Origin: Posidoniimonas corsicana
Lineage (GTDB): Bacteria > Planctomycetota > Planctomycetia > Pirellulales > Lacipirellulaceae
DNA: 64,000 nt
Direction of reading: 5' to 3'
Assembly (NCBI RefSeq): GCF_007859765.1
Contig: NZ_SIHJ01000006.1
Location: forward strand, 1 to 64,000
Shown here: piece by piece, positions 1-9,624 of the stretch
How the letters are laid out: each line of letters opens with the position of its first letter
Position numbering within the stretch: position 1 is the stretch's first letter
Notes under the pieces: model-generated
Told to the model about the DNA's origin: nothing
Databases searched by the model: none
The model's input: the letters and a program-made list of their open reading frames with translations, nothing else
Made by a program: the position numbers and the translations under genes

Positions 1-121
1 GCTGAGGGAGCGTGAACTTCTTCGGGGCACGGTGATGCCAGTAACGACGCACCGTCCGACGACCCAGCTCGTGGGCGGCAAGCAGCAACGCGATGGGAGA
101 CTTCGTCGTTCGCACCCACAC
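1..121 (-). CDS. Transposase, N-terminal fragment (cut by window edge)
   Basis: An open frame enters from the left edge on the minus strand and has a GTG start at 121 (a second GTG at 115). An in-frame TAG lies just upstream. The roughly 40 visible residues include the basic stretches ELGRRTVRRYWHH and RAPKKFTLPQ. I associate this N-terminus with planctomycete DDE transposases, in which the KFTLPQ segment leads into a LPQL-CLVLKEF motif. Only the first 10 percent or so of such a protein would be inside the window, so no catalytic residue can be checked. The neighbouring inverted repeat at 267-308 may be an element end or simply an intergenic palindrome. The frame is supported by sequence; the transposase call is from memory of the family. 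Confidence 0.5.
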   Translation of the reverse strand, partial: MWVRTTKSPIALLLAAHELGRRTVRRYWHHRAPKKFTLPQ

Positions 122-483
122 CGTACGGAAACAACACTACCTACAGTTTAGCTAGCAACGATAAGATTTCTACAGAGCTACAAAAGTCCGCCCCCACCCT
201 GGGCGCCGACGTTCGTTTCAGCCTTGTATAGCAGCGTGTGGCAACAAAGGCCGGCGACGGGTCTGCCGACTTTTGTCCCCACCCTCGCGCCAATAGGGAC
301 AAAAGTCGTTCCACACCATCACGACCAAACTGCAAGGCATTTCGCCGCCAACCGCTCATTAGACCCCTTCAGGTGGCCGGATTCTACAACATTCTGGGAA
401 CAGTTTGCGTAGCGTGAACGAAGCGATAAGGCGTCCCCTATACTTCCATTAGACGCCGCGCGACTCACTCGTCCGTCCGGTCC
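122..483. other. Non-coding region with repeated ACAAAAGTC motif
   Basis: No convincing gene is visible in this stretch; short open frames on both strands lack family features and ribosome binding sites. The motif ACAAAAGTC occurs at 180-188, and its complement and itself again at 268-276 and 299-307, the last two forming a strong hairpin. The DNA is less GC-rich than the flanking genes. It should contain the promoter of the large secreted protein starting near 484, but no confident -35/-10 pair could be chosen. Confidence 0.5.
267..308. repeat. Perfect 13-bp inverted repeat (CGACTTTTGTCCC arms)
   Basis: Arm CGACTTTTGTCCC at 267-279 is matched exactly by GGGACAAAAGTCG at 296-308 across a 16-nt spacer. 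A related palindrome with the same TTTTGTCC/GGACAAAA core and a 17-nt spacer is found at 15403-15437, so this looks like a member of a dispersed intergenic family rather than a one-off terminator. Confidence 0.75.
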
Positions 484-3400
484 TTGCAGCAACGAGCCGA
501 GCCTTTGACTAGCTACCGCATCTGGATGATTGGCGCCTGCCTGCCCCTCCTGCCCGCGGCGACCTCGGTGGCGGCTCCGGTCGAGGTGTTCATCCCCGGA
601 CAGAACCCCGCGGCCGCCACGGCGGGGTGCGCAGTCTACGCCCAACCCTATCGGAAGGACCCTACGTTCGTCGGACGCACTAGCGACCAGGGCGCGTTGG
701 CCGATCGCTTCGACAATGTCGAGGAGCCGGGCCGGCTCGTGCAGCGTGCGTACTGGGTGCTCCCGCACGACCCGGACCGCTGGTCATTGCATGTGGCATC
801 CGAGAAGTCGCTCCCCTCGACGGCGGACGCGCCCTCCGATGACGTGCTGCGGCATATCGGCAAGAGAGTCGAGGCCCACTGGGACGAGGCCAACGGACAG
901 CCGAGCGTCACGACCGACCCCGTGCCCGAGCGGGGCACGGTGCGGATCCAGACCCAGGGGGCCGACGGCCGGCCCCTGGCCGACCGGGCGGTGCACCTTT
1001 ATCCCGCAGACCGTTTCGGTGGGTTCGGCAGGGAATCCCTGATGCTCTCCGGCAGGACCGACGCGCGCGGCGTGATCGAGATCCGCCAGTTCCCAGGCGT
1101 GGCGGAGTGGATCGTCTGCTTCCCCGGGCTGGGGCACACGCAGACCGGCCCGATCGTGGTGACTCCCGGCGGCGAGTCGACGATCACGCTCCACCGCCCG
1201 GCCCCGTACGCGGCCATCAGCGGCCGCCTCAGCGACGAGCTGCGTGACCAGACCGACGGCGAGTCGCCGATCGTGCTTCTCGCCACCGACCTCGCGTGGC
1301 AGTACCGCCAGGCGCCGTTCGACGCGGAGGGTCGCTTCCGATTAGCCGACGTGCCGATTGGCAGCAACTACGAACTGCGGATCAAGGGCGTTAAAACAAA
1401 GACCATCGGGATGCGAGGCCTGCACCCTGGCGAACAGCGTTCCGGAGTCGCCGTCGAACCGCGCGAGAATCCGTCTGCCGAGTGGAAGCTGATAACGCAG
1501 CAATGGAATGACCGGCAGCGAAAAGTCCACGACTGGAAACCAACACTGCGCGGGCGGGTCGTTGACCACGAGGGGCGCGCTGTTGAGGGCGCCGAGGTGT
1601 TCGCAACGATCAAGTACCACGGCGGGACGCGAATGGGGCAAATCACCAAGTCAGCGACAACGAACGCGGCGGGGATGTACGCGATTCCCGACGCAAGGGG
1701 CAACGTAAGCTCGATAGCTCTAATCGCGCATGTCGCCGGCCGTCCGCTAGCGATTGGAAGAGGCGGCTTTGCCGGCGATGACGGGCTCGACTGGTCTGGC
1801 GTGGGGTTCGGCAGCTTCCTCAGCAGCGTCTCTCGTGAAGAGCTGGATGACCTGCCCCTGCCTCAGGTGCTGCACCAAGCCGACCTGGTAATCCCGGAGC
1901 GTCAACAGGGAGGCGAGCTTCGGGTGACGATCTACCAAGACGCGCGACCAAGCGAAGGCGCCGGCGTAGCGCTGGAATCGGTGGACTACCAGCCTACTTT
2001 CAGCCCCATGTGGGCGCTTGGGAACGTTCCGAGAGAACTACAGGAGCTCCTCACCCCATCCGCGCGAACCGACGCCCACGGCGTCGCCGTGTTTTCTGGG
2101 CTGACGCCTGGGCTTTACTCAGTCACAACCTTCACTTGGTCCGACGCGTCTGACCGGATACCGCCGATCTATGGGGTGGACCGTTCGTGGTCGTCTTTCG
2201 CTGATCACGTCGCGATCCGCTCTGGCGTGTCTACGGTCGCCAGCCTCAACCGCACGAAGACCAAGCTCGAGTACCCACCCATCCGTGTGTTCGACACGAG
2301 CGGCGAATGGCTCTCGAACATCAAGGTGAACACTAGCTGGACTCGCCCCGCCTCGCGAGGCGGCGCCCGATCTACCATCGAGATCGACGAGCAAGGCGTC
2401 GGTCGCGTCCACATCGGCGGACTTGGCATGCGGCGGCTGGAGGTTCGCTACCTTTCGCCGTCACAGGATTCGGTTACTTCGCCAATGCCGTTCCATCAAT
2501 CACGCGAAGGCGCCCGGAAGGTGGCCCTCTCCCGGCTCATGCCACGCGAGCAGGCGGTGGTGTTCCGCCCGCGAAAGCTCGAAGCGGCGACCCTGCAGGT
2601 CGAAGTCACCGATCAGGACGGGCGCCCCGCCAAGGGCGCCGCGGCGGTTGAGGTGAGGTACGATGTGCGAGAGGTGGCTGCGCTCGACAGCCAAGGCGCC
2701 GCACGCTTCGAACGCATGCGGCCTGGCCGGGTAACCGTCGGCGCGATTGTCGCCGGCGCCGCGGCGCCCCCCGCAAGGCTTGACGCCACCGACGAGGAGC
2801 TGACGGACCAGTGGATGATCCCCGTCAAGTCGCTCGAGCTCGCGGCCGACGAGCAGGCCAGCGTGCAGCTCAGGGTGCAGCCGGTCGCTTACATCCGCGG
2901 CAGAATCAGCCCCCTGCCGCCCAAGAACGCGTCGATGCGACTCTCGACCAGCAACTACGCCGCCCGCAGCTCACTGGACACCAAGTGCTGGTTTAATCAC
3001 CAGACCGGCGAGTTCATCATCGGGCCGGTGCTGCCGGGCCGCATCGAGGCGCAAGTTCATCTCAGCCGTGACAACGCGCCGCTGGCGTACGCCAAACACA
3101 CCTTCCATGTCGACCGGCAGGGCGTGCACAGGGAAGACTTCCCGCTGGAGCTCACGACCATCAAGAACTCGACGCCCAGCGCCCCGCCGCTGGAGGGAAG
3201 GGTGTACCGCGCCGACGGAAAAACGCCCGCCTACGCGGCGCGCATCGCCGCCTATACGCCCAATCAACCGAGGTCGCCCTACAGCAGGTGGCGCCCGGCG
3301 GATACCTGGACCAACGCAGCAGGACGCTTCATTGCCCGCAAGCCGACGCTGTGGCGCAAGCAGTACTCGGACCTTAAGCTTCCGCCCGGCACACCCACAG

Positions 3401-4068
3401 AACCGGTGCTGGTCGCCTGGCTGCCCGGCGAGCTGGGCGCCACGATCACGCCGTTGCCCTCGCCGCCGGCCGAGGGCGAGGAGCTGCGGATCGTGCTGCC
3501 CGAGCCAGCCGGCGTCCGCGGCGCGGTGACCGTCGGCGGCGAGAGCCCGCTCGGCATGCCGGCGGCGATCACGGTGCTGGCGCAGCACCGCGGGCGGGGC
3601 CGGCTGGACGAGGTGCTGAGCGTCCGCACCACGGCCAACGCCGACGGCGCCTACGAGCTGCCCGGCCTGACCCCCGGCGAGTACGACGTGCAGGCCGCCG
3701 TGGACGGGATCTGGTTGTCGTCCACCACGCGCGTCAGCGTGCCCGCCGGCGGGCCCTGGTCGCACACGCTGGACATCGACGTCCCACCGCTGGGCGACGC
3801 GGCCGAGTACCGGCTGATCGACGCCGCGGGAACGCCGCTCGCCAACCAGTCGATCCGGCTGGCCATTCCCGAATTCGACGGGCCGCTGGGCAGCACGCTC
3901 CGCAGCCCAGAGATGTCCACCGACACCGGCGGAGTTGTCCACGTCGAGGGCCTGCGGGCGGGCGAACACGAGTTTGAATTGGGGACGGACGGCGCCCGCT
4001 ACAGGTTCGAGGTCCCCCCGCTTGGGTCGCCGACGCCAATCCCGGTCGATCTGCGGGTGCATGAGTAG
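484..4068 (+). CDS. Large secreted protein with carboxypeptidase-regulatory-like repeats
   Basis: A roughly 1190-residue protein with a hydrophobic leader (about residues 14-30, ending in ATSVAAP), so probably secreted or periplasmic. The rest consists of repeated beta-sandwich modules of the CarboxypepD_reg/DUF4198 type, recognisable by recurring patterns such as VRIQTQGADGRPLADRAV, LRGRVVDHEGRAVEGAEV, LEGRVYRADGKTPAYAARI and NADGAYELPGLTPGEYDV, the last being the classic G-Y-x-x-PGLxPGxY signature. No catalytic motif is visible. Such proteins are large and numerous in planctomycetes and are thought to be structural or ligand-binding; a specific role cannot be assigned. The start is uncertain: TTG 484 gives the longest frame, TTG 505 leaves a compact signal peptide with an Arg, and ATG 526 has no basic n-region. 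None has a good ribosome binding site. Confidence 0.8.
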   Translation: MQQRAEPLTSYRIWMIGACLPLLPAATSVAAPVEVFIPGQNPAAATAGCAVYAQPYRKDPTFVGRTSDQGALADRFDNVEEPGRLVQRAYWVLPHDPDRWSLHVASEKSLPSTADAPSDDVLRHIGKRVEAHWDEANGQPSVTTDPVPERGTVRIQTQGADGRPLADRAVHLYPADRFGGFGRESLMLSGRTDARGVIEIRQFPGVAEWIVCFPGLGHTQTGPIVVTPGGESTITLHRPAPYAAISGRLSDELRDQTDGESPIVLLATDLAWQYRQAPFDAEGRFRLADVPIGSNYELRIKGVKTKTIGMRGLHPGEQRSGVAVEPRENPSAEWKLITQQWNDRQRKVHDWKPTLRGRVVDHEGRAVEGAEVFATIKYHGGTRMGQITKSATTNAAGMYAIPDARGNVSSIALIAHVAGRPLAIGRGGFAGDDGLDWSGVGFGSFLSSVSREELDDLPLPQVLHQADLVIPERQQGGELRVTIYQDARPSEGAGVALESVDYQPTFSPMWALGNVPRELQELLTPSARTDAHGVAVFSGLTPGLYSVTTFTWSDASDRIPPIYGVDRSWSSFADHVAIRSGVSTVASLNRTKTKLEYPPIRVFDTSGEWLSNIKVNTSWTRPASRGGARSTIEIDEQGVGRVHIGGLGMRRLEVRYLSPSQDSVTSPMPFHQSREGARKVALSRLMPREQAVVFRPRKLEAATLQVEVTDQDGRPAKGAAAVEVRYDVREVAALDSQGAARFERMRPGRVTVGAIVAGAAAPPARLDATDEELTDQWMIPVKSLELAADEQASVQLRVQPVAYIRGRISPLPPKNASMRLSTSNYAARSSLDTKCWFNHQTGEFIIGPVLPGRIEAQVHLSRDNAPLAYAKHTFHVDRQGVHREDFPLELTTIKNSTPSAPPLEGRVYRADGKTPAYAARIAAYTPNQPRSPYSRWRPADTWTNAAGRFIARKPTLWRKQYSDLKLPPGTPTEPVLVAWLPGELGATITPLPSPPAEGEELRIVLPEPAGVRGAVTVGGESPLGMPAAITVLAQHRGRGRLDEVLSVRTTANADGAYELPGLTPGEYDVQAAVDGIWLSSTTRVSVPAGGPWSHTLDIDVPPLGDAAEYRLIDAAGTPLANQSIRLAIPEFDGPLGSTLRSPEMSTDTGGVVHVEGLRAGEHEFELGTDGARYRFEVPPLGSPTPIPVDLRVHE

Positions 4069-4228
4069 GCCTTCGGACGCTGGCGTCGCGGCCCCGCATG
4101 CCCGACCCGAGACCTGGGGATTTGGGGCATCTTTGCGGGCGGATCAGGATTCAGATAAACTGCCTGTGTTGATCGTGCCGACTTCCCTGGATGGACACCA
4201 GGACTCCCCGCAGCCCATCCCCTCCGCC

Positions 4229-4711
4229 ATGTTCCGCCGCGCCGACAAGCTGAAGCGTGCTATCGCCTGTGCGGCGGTGCTGCTGTCGTTGTCGACGCTG
4301 GCGCAGGGATCGGGGATGTTCTGCTACCTGGGCGCCTGCGGGGAGAGCGCTGTATCCCAGCTCGATGGCGAGCACTCGTGCTGCCAACGCGTGTCGGTTT
4401 GCCGGCAGGCTTGCTGCGGGGACGACCAGCAATCGGCCGCCCACTGCGACGACCCAGACAACCACCGGCACGACTCGTGCCCGTGCCCCGAACAGTGCTG
4501 GTGCCACGTCGCGCCGCAGCCGCTCGAGCCGCCGAAGACCTCCGCCCTGCCGGTGGAGCAGGCGCTGCAGGCAGTCTGCAACATCGACAACCCGCACGTT
4601 GGCGGCCCATGCCCCCAGCCCACAACCTCGACCCGCCGGGCGGCCCCGCCCGGCGTAGGCGACCAGCCGGCTTTGGCTCGGTGCGCCCAGCTCTGCCGGT
4701 TCTTGATCTGA
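4229..4711 (+). CDS. Cys/His-rich secreted protein, first gene of a metal-handling operon
   Basis: A 160-residue protein with a basic n-region (MFRRADKLKR) and a hydrophobic signal peptide likely cleaved after LAQG. The mature part has about 16 cysteines and 6 histidines, concentrated in the first 70 residues (GEHSCCQ, RQACCGDD, AHCDDPDNHRHDSCPCP, EQCWCH). The density of CC, CPC and CWCH clusters suggests metal binding or disulfide cross-linking. No known domain is recognised. A Pro/Thr-rich second half ends in ARCAQLCRFLI. It lies 179 bp upstream of the tandem HMA gene in the same orientation, which supports a metal-related role, but this is inference. I chose ATG 4229 rather than earlier in-frame codons because the upstream extension lacks protein-like character and would bury the signal peptide. 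Confidence 0.7.
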   Translation: MFRRADKLKRAIACAAVLLSLSTLAQGSGMFCYLGACGESAVSQLDGEHSCCQRVSVCRQACCGDDQQSAAHCDDPDNHRHDSCPCPEQCWCHVAPQPLEPPKTSALPVEQALQAVCNIDNPHVGGPCPQPTTSTRRAAPPGVGDQPALARCAQLCRFLI

Positions 4712-4890
4712 GTCGCTGAACCGCGCCGGGTAGCAGGGACGGGCCTTCTGACCAGAGCCGCCCGGCCCGCCGGGTCGACTTGGATCGATCCCGGACCCCA
4801 CCCGGCCCTCTGCACAAGCCCTCACAGGGCAGCGGTACGCGCGCAACGCGCCGCGCCGCCGCGACTCAACACCCGAACCAAGGACGAGAT

Positions 4891-5577
4891 ATGCATAACC
4901 GCTTTACCCGACTGGCCGCGGCGGCGACCCTGATCGCCTGCGTGCCGGCGGCCCCGGCCGCCCGGCCCACCGCCCCACCCAACGCAGCGATCACCATCAC
5001 CGCCGAGAAGATGTGCTGCCAGGGCTGTGCGCGGAAGGTGTCCGGCAAGCTCTACACCGTCAAAGGAGTGAAGTCGGTGAGCGTCGACCTGCCGACCCAC
5101 ACGGTCACGGTCTCGCTCCCGCGGCAGGACATCGCCACCGTCGGCGCGCTGTGCGACGCGGTGCGGCAGGGCGTCGACGGCCCCGCCACGGTGACCACCG
5201 CCGCGGCGGCCTACAAGCTGGCGCCCGCCGAGTCCGACGACCAGGCCGCCGAGCTCAAGAAGATGGGCGGCACGCAGCGCGTCGTGATCGACAACCTGCA
5301 CTGCCAGGGCTGCGCGCGGAAGATCGCGTCGCGGCTGTACACCATCAAGGGCGTGACCAAGGTCGAGGTCGACATGTCCCAAGAGACACTGACCGTCCGG
5401 ACGCACGCGAAAGCGGAAATCTCGCCTTGGCAGACCGCCGCGGCCGTCGCGCAGGCCGGCGAACGCCCGATCGCCGTGACCGGCGCCTTCGGCAGGCTCA
5501 CGATCGAGTACGCCGAGGCGGCCACGCCCAAGGACCACCAAGCCCAGAACCCCGTCAGCGGAGGCATCCAAAGATGA
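4891..5577 (+). CDS. Secreted protein with two heavy-metal-associated (HMA) domains
   Basis: A 228-residue protein with a signal peptide (MHNRFTRLAAAATLIACVPAAPAA). Two HMA (CopZ/Atx1-like) folds follow. The first, about residues 33-105, carries MCCQGC with the CxxC pair at C43 and C46. The second, about 128-195, carries LHCQGC with the pair at C138 and C141. Both are followed by ARKxxxRLYTIKGV-type helices. HMA domains normally bind Cu(I), Zn or similar soft ions and are cytosolic chaperones or ATPase appendages, so a secreted tandem version is less usual. The start ATG 4891 has AAGGACGAG just upstream. The TGA stop overlaps the ATG of the next gene (ATGA at 5574-5577), indicating translational coupling. 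Role inferred: periplasmic metal capture for the downstream ABC-type machinery. Confidence 0.85.
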   Translation: MHNRFTRLAAAATLIACVPAAPAARPTAPPNAAITITAEKMCCQGCARKVSGKLYTVKGVKSVSVDLPTHTVTVSLPRQDIATVGALCDAVRQGVDGPATVTTAAAAYKLAPAESDDQAAELKKMGGTQRVVIDNLHCQGCARKIASRLYTIKGVTKVEVDMSQETLTVRTHAKAEISPWQTAAAVAQAGERPIAVTGAFGRLTIEYAEAATPKDHQAQNPVSGGIQR

Positions 5578-6104
5578 ACGCCCGACTCGCAGCAACCTAC
5601 CTGTTCCTGTCCGGGTGCGTCGGACTCGCCGGCTGCGGCGGCGACGCGCCCTCGACGTCCGCCAGCCTCACCCCGGTCAGCGTCGACGCCAGCCGCTATC
5701 TGCTCACCGAGGAGCCGGACGGCGCGGTCGGCGTGATCGACGCCAAGGAGTCCGCCGCAGACGGCGAGCCGCTGGTGCTGGTGGGCCGCATCGGCGGCGC
5801 CGCCAACCCATGGGTCGACGGACGCGCGGCCTTTACGCTGATCGACGCGTCCATGTCGGTGGTGGCCGACGGTCAGGAGTCTGCCGAGGGTGAGATCTGC
5901 ACCGGCGACTGCTGCGCGACCGAGCGGCTGGGCTGCATTACGCTCGTGAAGTTTGTCGACGAGAACGGCCGGGTCTTGCCGGTCGACTCGCGCAAGCTGC
6001 TGGGCGTCGCCGCGGAGGACATGGTCGTGATCCGCGGCAAGGCGAAGAAGGACAAGAGCGGCAACTTCACGATGCTGGCCACCGGCCTGTACGCCCGCAA
6101 GTAA
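5574..6104 (+). CDS. Predicted lipoprotein in the metal-handling operon
   Basis: A 176-residue protein with a lipoprotein signal ([14 protein letters not shown]; lipobox LAGC, lipidated Cys about residue 21). The mature protein contains an OB-like stretch ([40 protein letters not shown]) and a cysteine cluster [13 protein letters not shown] at about residues 109-121. The LVGRIGG...FTLID...VVIRG order resembles small OB-fold lipoproteins, but I cannot name the family. It is coupled to the tandem HMA gene by a 4-bp ATGA overlap and lies 19 bp before the permease. The Cys cluster next to HMA and transporter genes suggests metal binding or redox sensing; this is inference. Confidence 0.75.
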   Translation: MNARLAATYLFLSGCVGLAGCGGDAPSTSASLTPVSVDASRYLLTEEPDGAVGVIDAKESAADGEPLVLVGRIGGAANPWVDGRAAFTLIDASMSVVADGQESAEGEICTGDCCATERLGCITLVKFVDENGRVLPVDSRKLLGVAAEDMVVIRGKAKKDKSGNFTMLATGLYARK

Positions 6105-6123
6105 CCCCGCCACCCGGCCAGCC

Positions 6124-7293
6124 ATGCTCACCAAGCGACTACTCCCGTGGGACTACGGCGTGCGAAACCTGTTCCGCCGCCCGGCCCGCACTGCGCTCAC
6201 GCTGGGCGGGCTGACCATCGTGGTGCTGCTGGTGCTGGTGGTGGTCGGCTTCATCCGCGGGCTGGAGCGGTCGCTCGCCGCGACCGGCAGCCCGGGCGTG
6301 GCGCTGGTGTACTCGCTGTCGTCGGCGGCGGACATCGAGAACTCTTCCATCCCCGGGCGGACCGCCACCCTGCTTTCCGCCAGCGTCGAAGGGGTGCGGC
6401 GGACCCACGGCGTGGAGTGCGTCTCGCCTGAGCTGTACCTCGGCACGCGGGTCCGGACCGCCGGGCTGCGGCAGCCGGGGATGGGTTTGGTGCGGGGCGT
6501 GACCACCTCGGCGCCGCTGGTGCGCGACCGGGTGCAGCTGATCGAGGGCGCGTGGCCCCAGGCCGGTGAGGTGCTGGCGGGCCGGCTGGCGCACTCGAAG
6601 CTCGGCGCTAGCGAACAGGACCTGCGGATCGGCCAGCAGATCGAGTTCGACGGCCAGACCTGGACCGTCAGCGGGCGGTTCGCGGCCGCGGGCTCGGCGT
6701 TCGAGTCCGAGGTGTGGGCGCCGCTAGCGGACCTGCAGACGGCGCTCAAGCGGCAGGACCTGAGCCTGGTGGCGGTCAAGATGCAGTCGCAGGACGCGAT
6801 CGCCGACGTCGACATGTTCTGCCGCGAGCGGGTCGACCTGGAGCTCAAAGCGGTGGCCGAGACCGACTACTACGCGTCGCTGCAGAAGCACTACAAGCCG
6901 GTCCGCATGCTCGGCTGGGTGGTGGTGGCGCTGGTCGCCGGGTCCGGCGTGTTCGCCGGGCTCAACACGATGTACGGCGCCGTGGTGGGCCGCGTCCGCG
7001 AGCTGGCCACGCTGCAGGCCATCGGCTACCGGCGGCGGGCGATCCTGCTGACGCTGGTGCAGGAGGCCACCCTGCTGGCCTGCGCCGGCGCCCTAGGCGC
7101 CTGCCTGCTGGGCCTGCTGCTGGTGGACGGCCTGGCGGTGCGGTTCACGATGGGCGCGTTCATGCTGCGGGTCGACAGCGTCGGCATCGCGGTGGCGTGC
7201 GGCGTGGCGGCGTTGCTGGGGGTCATCGGCGCGCTGCCGCCGGCGGCCAAGGCGATGCGGCTGCCGGTGGTCGAGGCGATCAAGGCGATCTAA
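6124..7293 (+). CDS. ABC transporter permease, FtsX/MacB/LolC type (permease 1)
   Basis: A 389-residue inner-membrane protein with the FtsX-family layout: an N-terminal helix after a basic segment ([30 protein letters not shown]), a large extracytoplasmic MacB_PCD-like domain (about residues 45-255), and three C-terminal helices ([60 protein letters not shown]). The [16 protein letters not shown] coupling helix after helix 2 is typical. These proteins move lipoproteins or small molecules in the periplasm by mechanotransmission rather than importing substrates. It precedes the adaptor by 10 bp. A second permease gene lies downstream, so the complex could be a heterodimer like LolCE. Confidence 0.88.
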   Translation: MLTKRLLPWDYGVRNLFRRPARTALTLGGLTIVVLLVLVVVGFIRGLERSLAATGSPGVALVYSLSSAADIENSSIPGRTATLLSASVEGVRRTHGVECVSPELYLGTRVRTAGLRQPGMGLVRGVTTSAPLVRDRVQLIEGAWPQAGEVLAGRLAHSKLGASEQDLRIGQQIEFDGQTWTVSGRFAAAGSAFESEVWAPLADLQTALKRQDLSLVAVKMQSQDAIADVDMFCRERVDLELKAVAETDYYASLQKHYKPVRMLGWVVVALVAGSGVFAGLNTMYGAVVGRVRELATLQAIGYRRRAILLTLVQEATLLACAGALGACLLGLLLVDGLAVRFTMGAFMLRVDSVGIAVACGVAALLGVIGALPPAAKAMRLPVVEAIKAI

Positions 7294-7303
7294 CAAGGGA
7301 ATC

Positions 7304-8884
7304 ATGGCGACCAGCGCCCCACAACTCGACCTCAGCCAGCTTGCCGTCGACCGCGGCAAGCCAGCGCCCGCGCGGCTGCGGGTGCGTCGCGCCTGGCTCA
7401 CGCGTTACGTGCTGCCCGCGGCGATCCTGTGCGGATTCCTGGCGCTGTTCGCGTGGGCCGCCCGCGACACGTTCCTGCCCGCCCAGCCGGTCACCATCAC
7501 GCCGGTAGTGGTGAGCCGCGCCGAGGTGACCCAGGAGGGCGCGCCGCTGTTCCAGGCGGCCGGGTGGGTCGAGCCCCGCCCCACGCCCGTCGTGGCCGCG
7601 GCCCTGGCGCCCGGCGTCATCGACCAGATGCTGGTCGTCGAGGGTGACCAGGTGGAGCGCGGGCAGCCGGTCGCCAAGCTCATCGACGTCGACACTCGGC
7701 TCGAGCTGGCCAACGCCCGCTCGCAGCACAACCTGCAGCTCGCCGAGCTGGACCGCGCCCGCGCGAAGCTCACCGCCGCCGAGACCAACCTGGCCCAGCC
7801 GGTCGCCCTGCAGGCGAAGCTGGCCGAGTCGGACGCGCAGCTCGCCGAGACCGCGCGCGAGCTGAACAACCTGCCCTATGCGATTCAGGCGGCGCGCACC
7901 CAGCTCGAGCTGGCGGAGGTGAACGTCCGCCGCAAGGAGCAGGCCGGCGACGCCATCAGCGGCCGCCTGCTGCGAGAGGCCCGCGCCCAGCTCGAGACCG
8001 CCGCGAACGCGGTCAAGGAACTTGCCTCGCGTGAGCCCACGCTCCGCGTGCAGCGGGAGTCGCTCCAGCGCAAGCGGGACGCGGTCGCGTCGCAGCTCGA
8101 GCTGCTGACTGAGGAGCGGCGGGCCGTGGCCGAGGCCCAGGCGAGCGTCGCGGCGGCCGAGTCACGGGTCGAGCAAACCCGGCTTGCCGTGGAGGCCGCC
8201 GAGCTGCGGCTCGAGCGGATGGTCATCCGCTCGCCGATCGACGGCTGCGTGCTGAGCGTCAACGCCCACCCGGGCGAGTGGCTGTCGGATATCCGGTCGT
8301 CGTCGACCCACGGCGCCAGCGCGGTGGTGAGCCTGTACGACCCCAAGAGCCTGCAGGTGCGGGTGGACGTCCGGCTGGAGGACGTGCCGCAGGTGCAGAT
8401 CGGGCAGCCGACCGAGATCGCCACCGCCGCGCTCGCCAAGCCGATCGCCGGCCGGGTGATCTCCGTGACGCCGCAGGCGGACATCCAGAAGAACACGCTG
8501 CAAGTGAAAGTCGCCGTGGCCGACCCGCCGGCGGTGATCAAGCCCGAGATGCTCGCCAAGGTGACGTTCCTGGCGCCGCCTACGCCAACCCAGGAGGACG
8601 AGGACGCGTCGCCGCCGCTGCGGCTGTTCGTGCCGCAGTCGCTGGTGTCGGCGGCCGACGGCGCATCCGCCGTGTGGGTGGTCGACCTGACCGAGGGCGT
8701 CGCCCGCCGTCGCCCGGTGCAGGTCGGACGCGGCGCCGCCGAGGACGGGCTGCTCGAAATCACCAGCGGCCTCTCCCCCACCGACAAGCTGATTGTCGGC
8801 GGCCGCGAGACGCTGACCGACGGCGCGCGGGTGCGGGTCGCGGGCGAGGACAACGGCGGCGCCACGACCAACCAGACCAGCTAG
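7304..8884 (+). CDS. HlyD/MacA-type membrane fusion (adaptor) protein
   Basis: A 526-residue protein anchored by one N-terminal helix (about residues 36-54, [19 protein letters not shown]) after a basic cytoplasmic tail. The lipoyl half-motifs flank a long Ala/Glu/Gln/Leu-rich coiled coil (about 130-310; repeated [43 protein letters not shown]). The second lipoyl half follows ([19 protein letters not shown]), then a beta-barrel domain and a membrane-proximal domain ending in [17 protein letters not shown]. This is the usual RND/MacA order, though it is longer than the roughly 370-residue MacA, mainly in the coiled coil. It sits between permease 1 and the ATPase, consistent with a tripartite efflux system. 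No outer-membrane TolC partner is encoded here. Confidence 0.9.
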   Translation: MATSAPQLDLSQLAVDRGKPAPARLRVRRAWLTRYVLPAAILCGFLALFAWAARDTFLPAQPVTITPVVVSRAEVTQEGAPLFQAAGWVEPRPTPVVAAALAPGVIDQMLVVEGDQVERGQPVAKLIDVDTRLELANARSQHNLQLAELDRARAKLTAAETNLAQPVALQAKLAESDAQLAETARELNNLPYAIQAARTQLELAEVNVRRKEQAGDAISGRLLREARAQLETAANAVKELASREPTLRVQRESLQRKRDAVASQLELLTEERRAVAEAQASVAAAESRVEQTRLAVEAAELRLERMVIRSPIDGCVLSVNAHPGEWLSDIRSSSTHGASAVVSLYDPKSLQVRVDVRLEDVPQVQIGQPTEIATAALAKPIAGRVISVTPQADIQKNTLQVKVAVADPPAVIKPEMLAKVTFLAPPTPTQEDEDASPPLRLFVPQSLVSAADGASAVWVVDLTEGVARRRPVQVGRGAAEDGLLEITSGLSPTDKLIVGGRETLTDGARVRVAGEDNGGATTNQTS

Positions 8885-8911
8885 CCGAACCACCGACGAA
8901 GGAAACCTGCC

Positions 8912-9622
8912 ATGTCGCTCGTCGACGTGCTCAACGTGACCAAGGAATACGCCAACGGCGAGGAGACCATCCGCCCGCTGGACGGGGTCAGCATGTCGAT
9001 CGAGGAGGGCGACTACGTGTCGCTGATGGGCGCGAGCGGCTCGGGGAAGAGCACGCTGTTGAACCTGATCGCCGGCATCGACCAGGCCACCTCAGGCCAG
9101 ATCATCGTCGACGGCGTGGACATCACCAAGCTCTCCCGGGGCAAACTTGCCGACTGGCGGGCGGCGCACATCGGCTACGTGTTCCAGACCCACAACCTGA
9201 TCCCTGTGCTGACCGCCTACGAGAACGTCGAGCTGCCGCTGCTGCTGCTGCCGATGTCCGCCGCCGAACGCCGCAAACGGGTCGAGATCGCGCTGGAGGC
9301 GGTCGACCTCACCTCGCGGGCGTCACACTACCCGCGGCAGATGTCCGGCGGTCAGGAACAGCGGGTCGGCATCGCGCGGGCGATCGTGGCCAACCCGACC
9401 GTGATTGTCGCCGACGAGCCGACCGGCAGCCTCGACGACGAGACCACCGAGCAGGTGCTCGACCTGCTGGGCCGCGTCAACGCCGAGCTGGGCATGACCC
9501 TGCTGATGGTCACCCACGACGCCGACGCCGGCGCGCGGGCCCGGCGGCGGATCCGGCTCGAACGCGGCCGCCTGATGGAGAATGGCAAAGAGACCAAGGC
9601 CTCAGCCCTGAGGACCGCCTAG
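8912..9622 (+). CDS. ABC transporter ATP-binding protein, MacB/LolD type
   Basis: A 236-residue nucleotide-binding subunit. Walker A is GASGSGKS (about residues 40-47), the Q-loop is [18 protein letters not shown], the signature is [16 protein letters not shown] (about 144-159), Walker B is [12 protein letters not shown] (about 164-175; Asp168 and catalytic Glu169), and the switch His is in [15 protein letters not shown]. The [19 protein letters not shown] pattern is typical of the MacB/LolD subgroup that works with FtsX-fold permeases. The start ATG 8912 is preceded by GAAGGAAA. The next permease starts 2 bp after the stop, so the two are almost certainly co-translated. It energises the two permeases of this operon. 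Confidence 0.93.
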   Translation: MSLVDVLNVTKEYANGEETIRPLDGVSMSIEEGDYVSLMGASGSGKSTLLNLIAGIDQATSGQIIVDGVDITKLSRGKLADWRAAHIGYVFQTHNLIPVLTAYENVELPLLLLPMSAAERRKRVEIALEAVDLTSRASHYPRQMSGGQEQRVGIARAIVANPTVIVADEPTGSLDDETTEQVLDLLGRVNAELGMTLLMVTHDADAGARARRRIRLERGRLMENGKETKASALRTA

Positions 9623-9624
9623 CC

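Noticed and set aside
8278-9624. Plus-strand open frame running through the ATPase gene into permease 2
   Set aside because: Only the part from 9625 onward looks like a protein (FtsX-type permease). The upstream portion is out of frame with the adaptor and ATPase genes and is Arg/Gly-rich.
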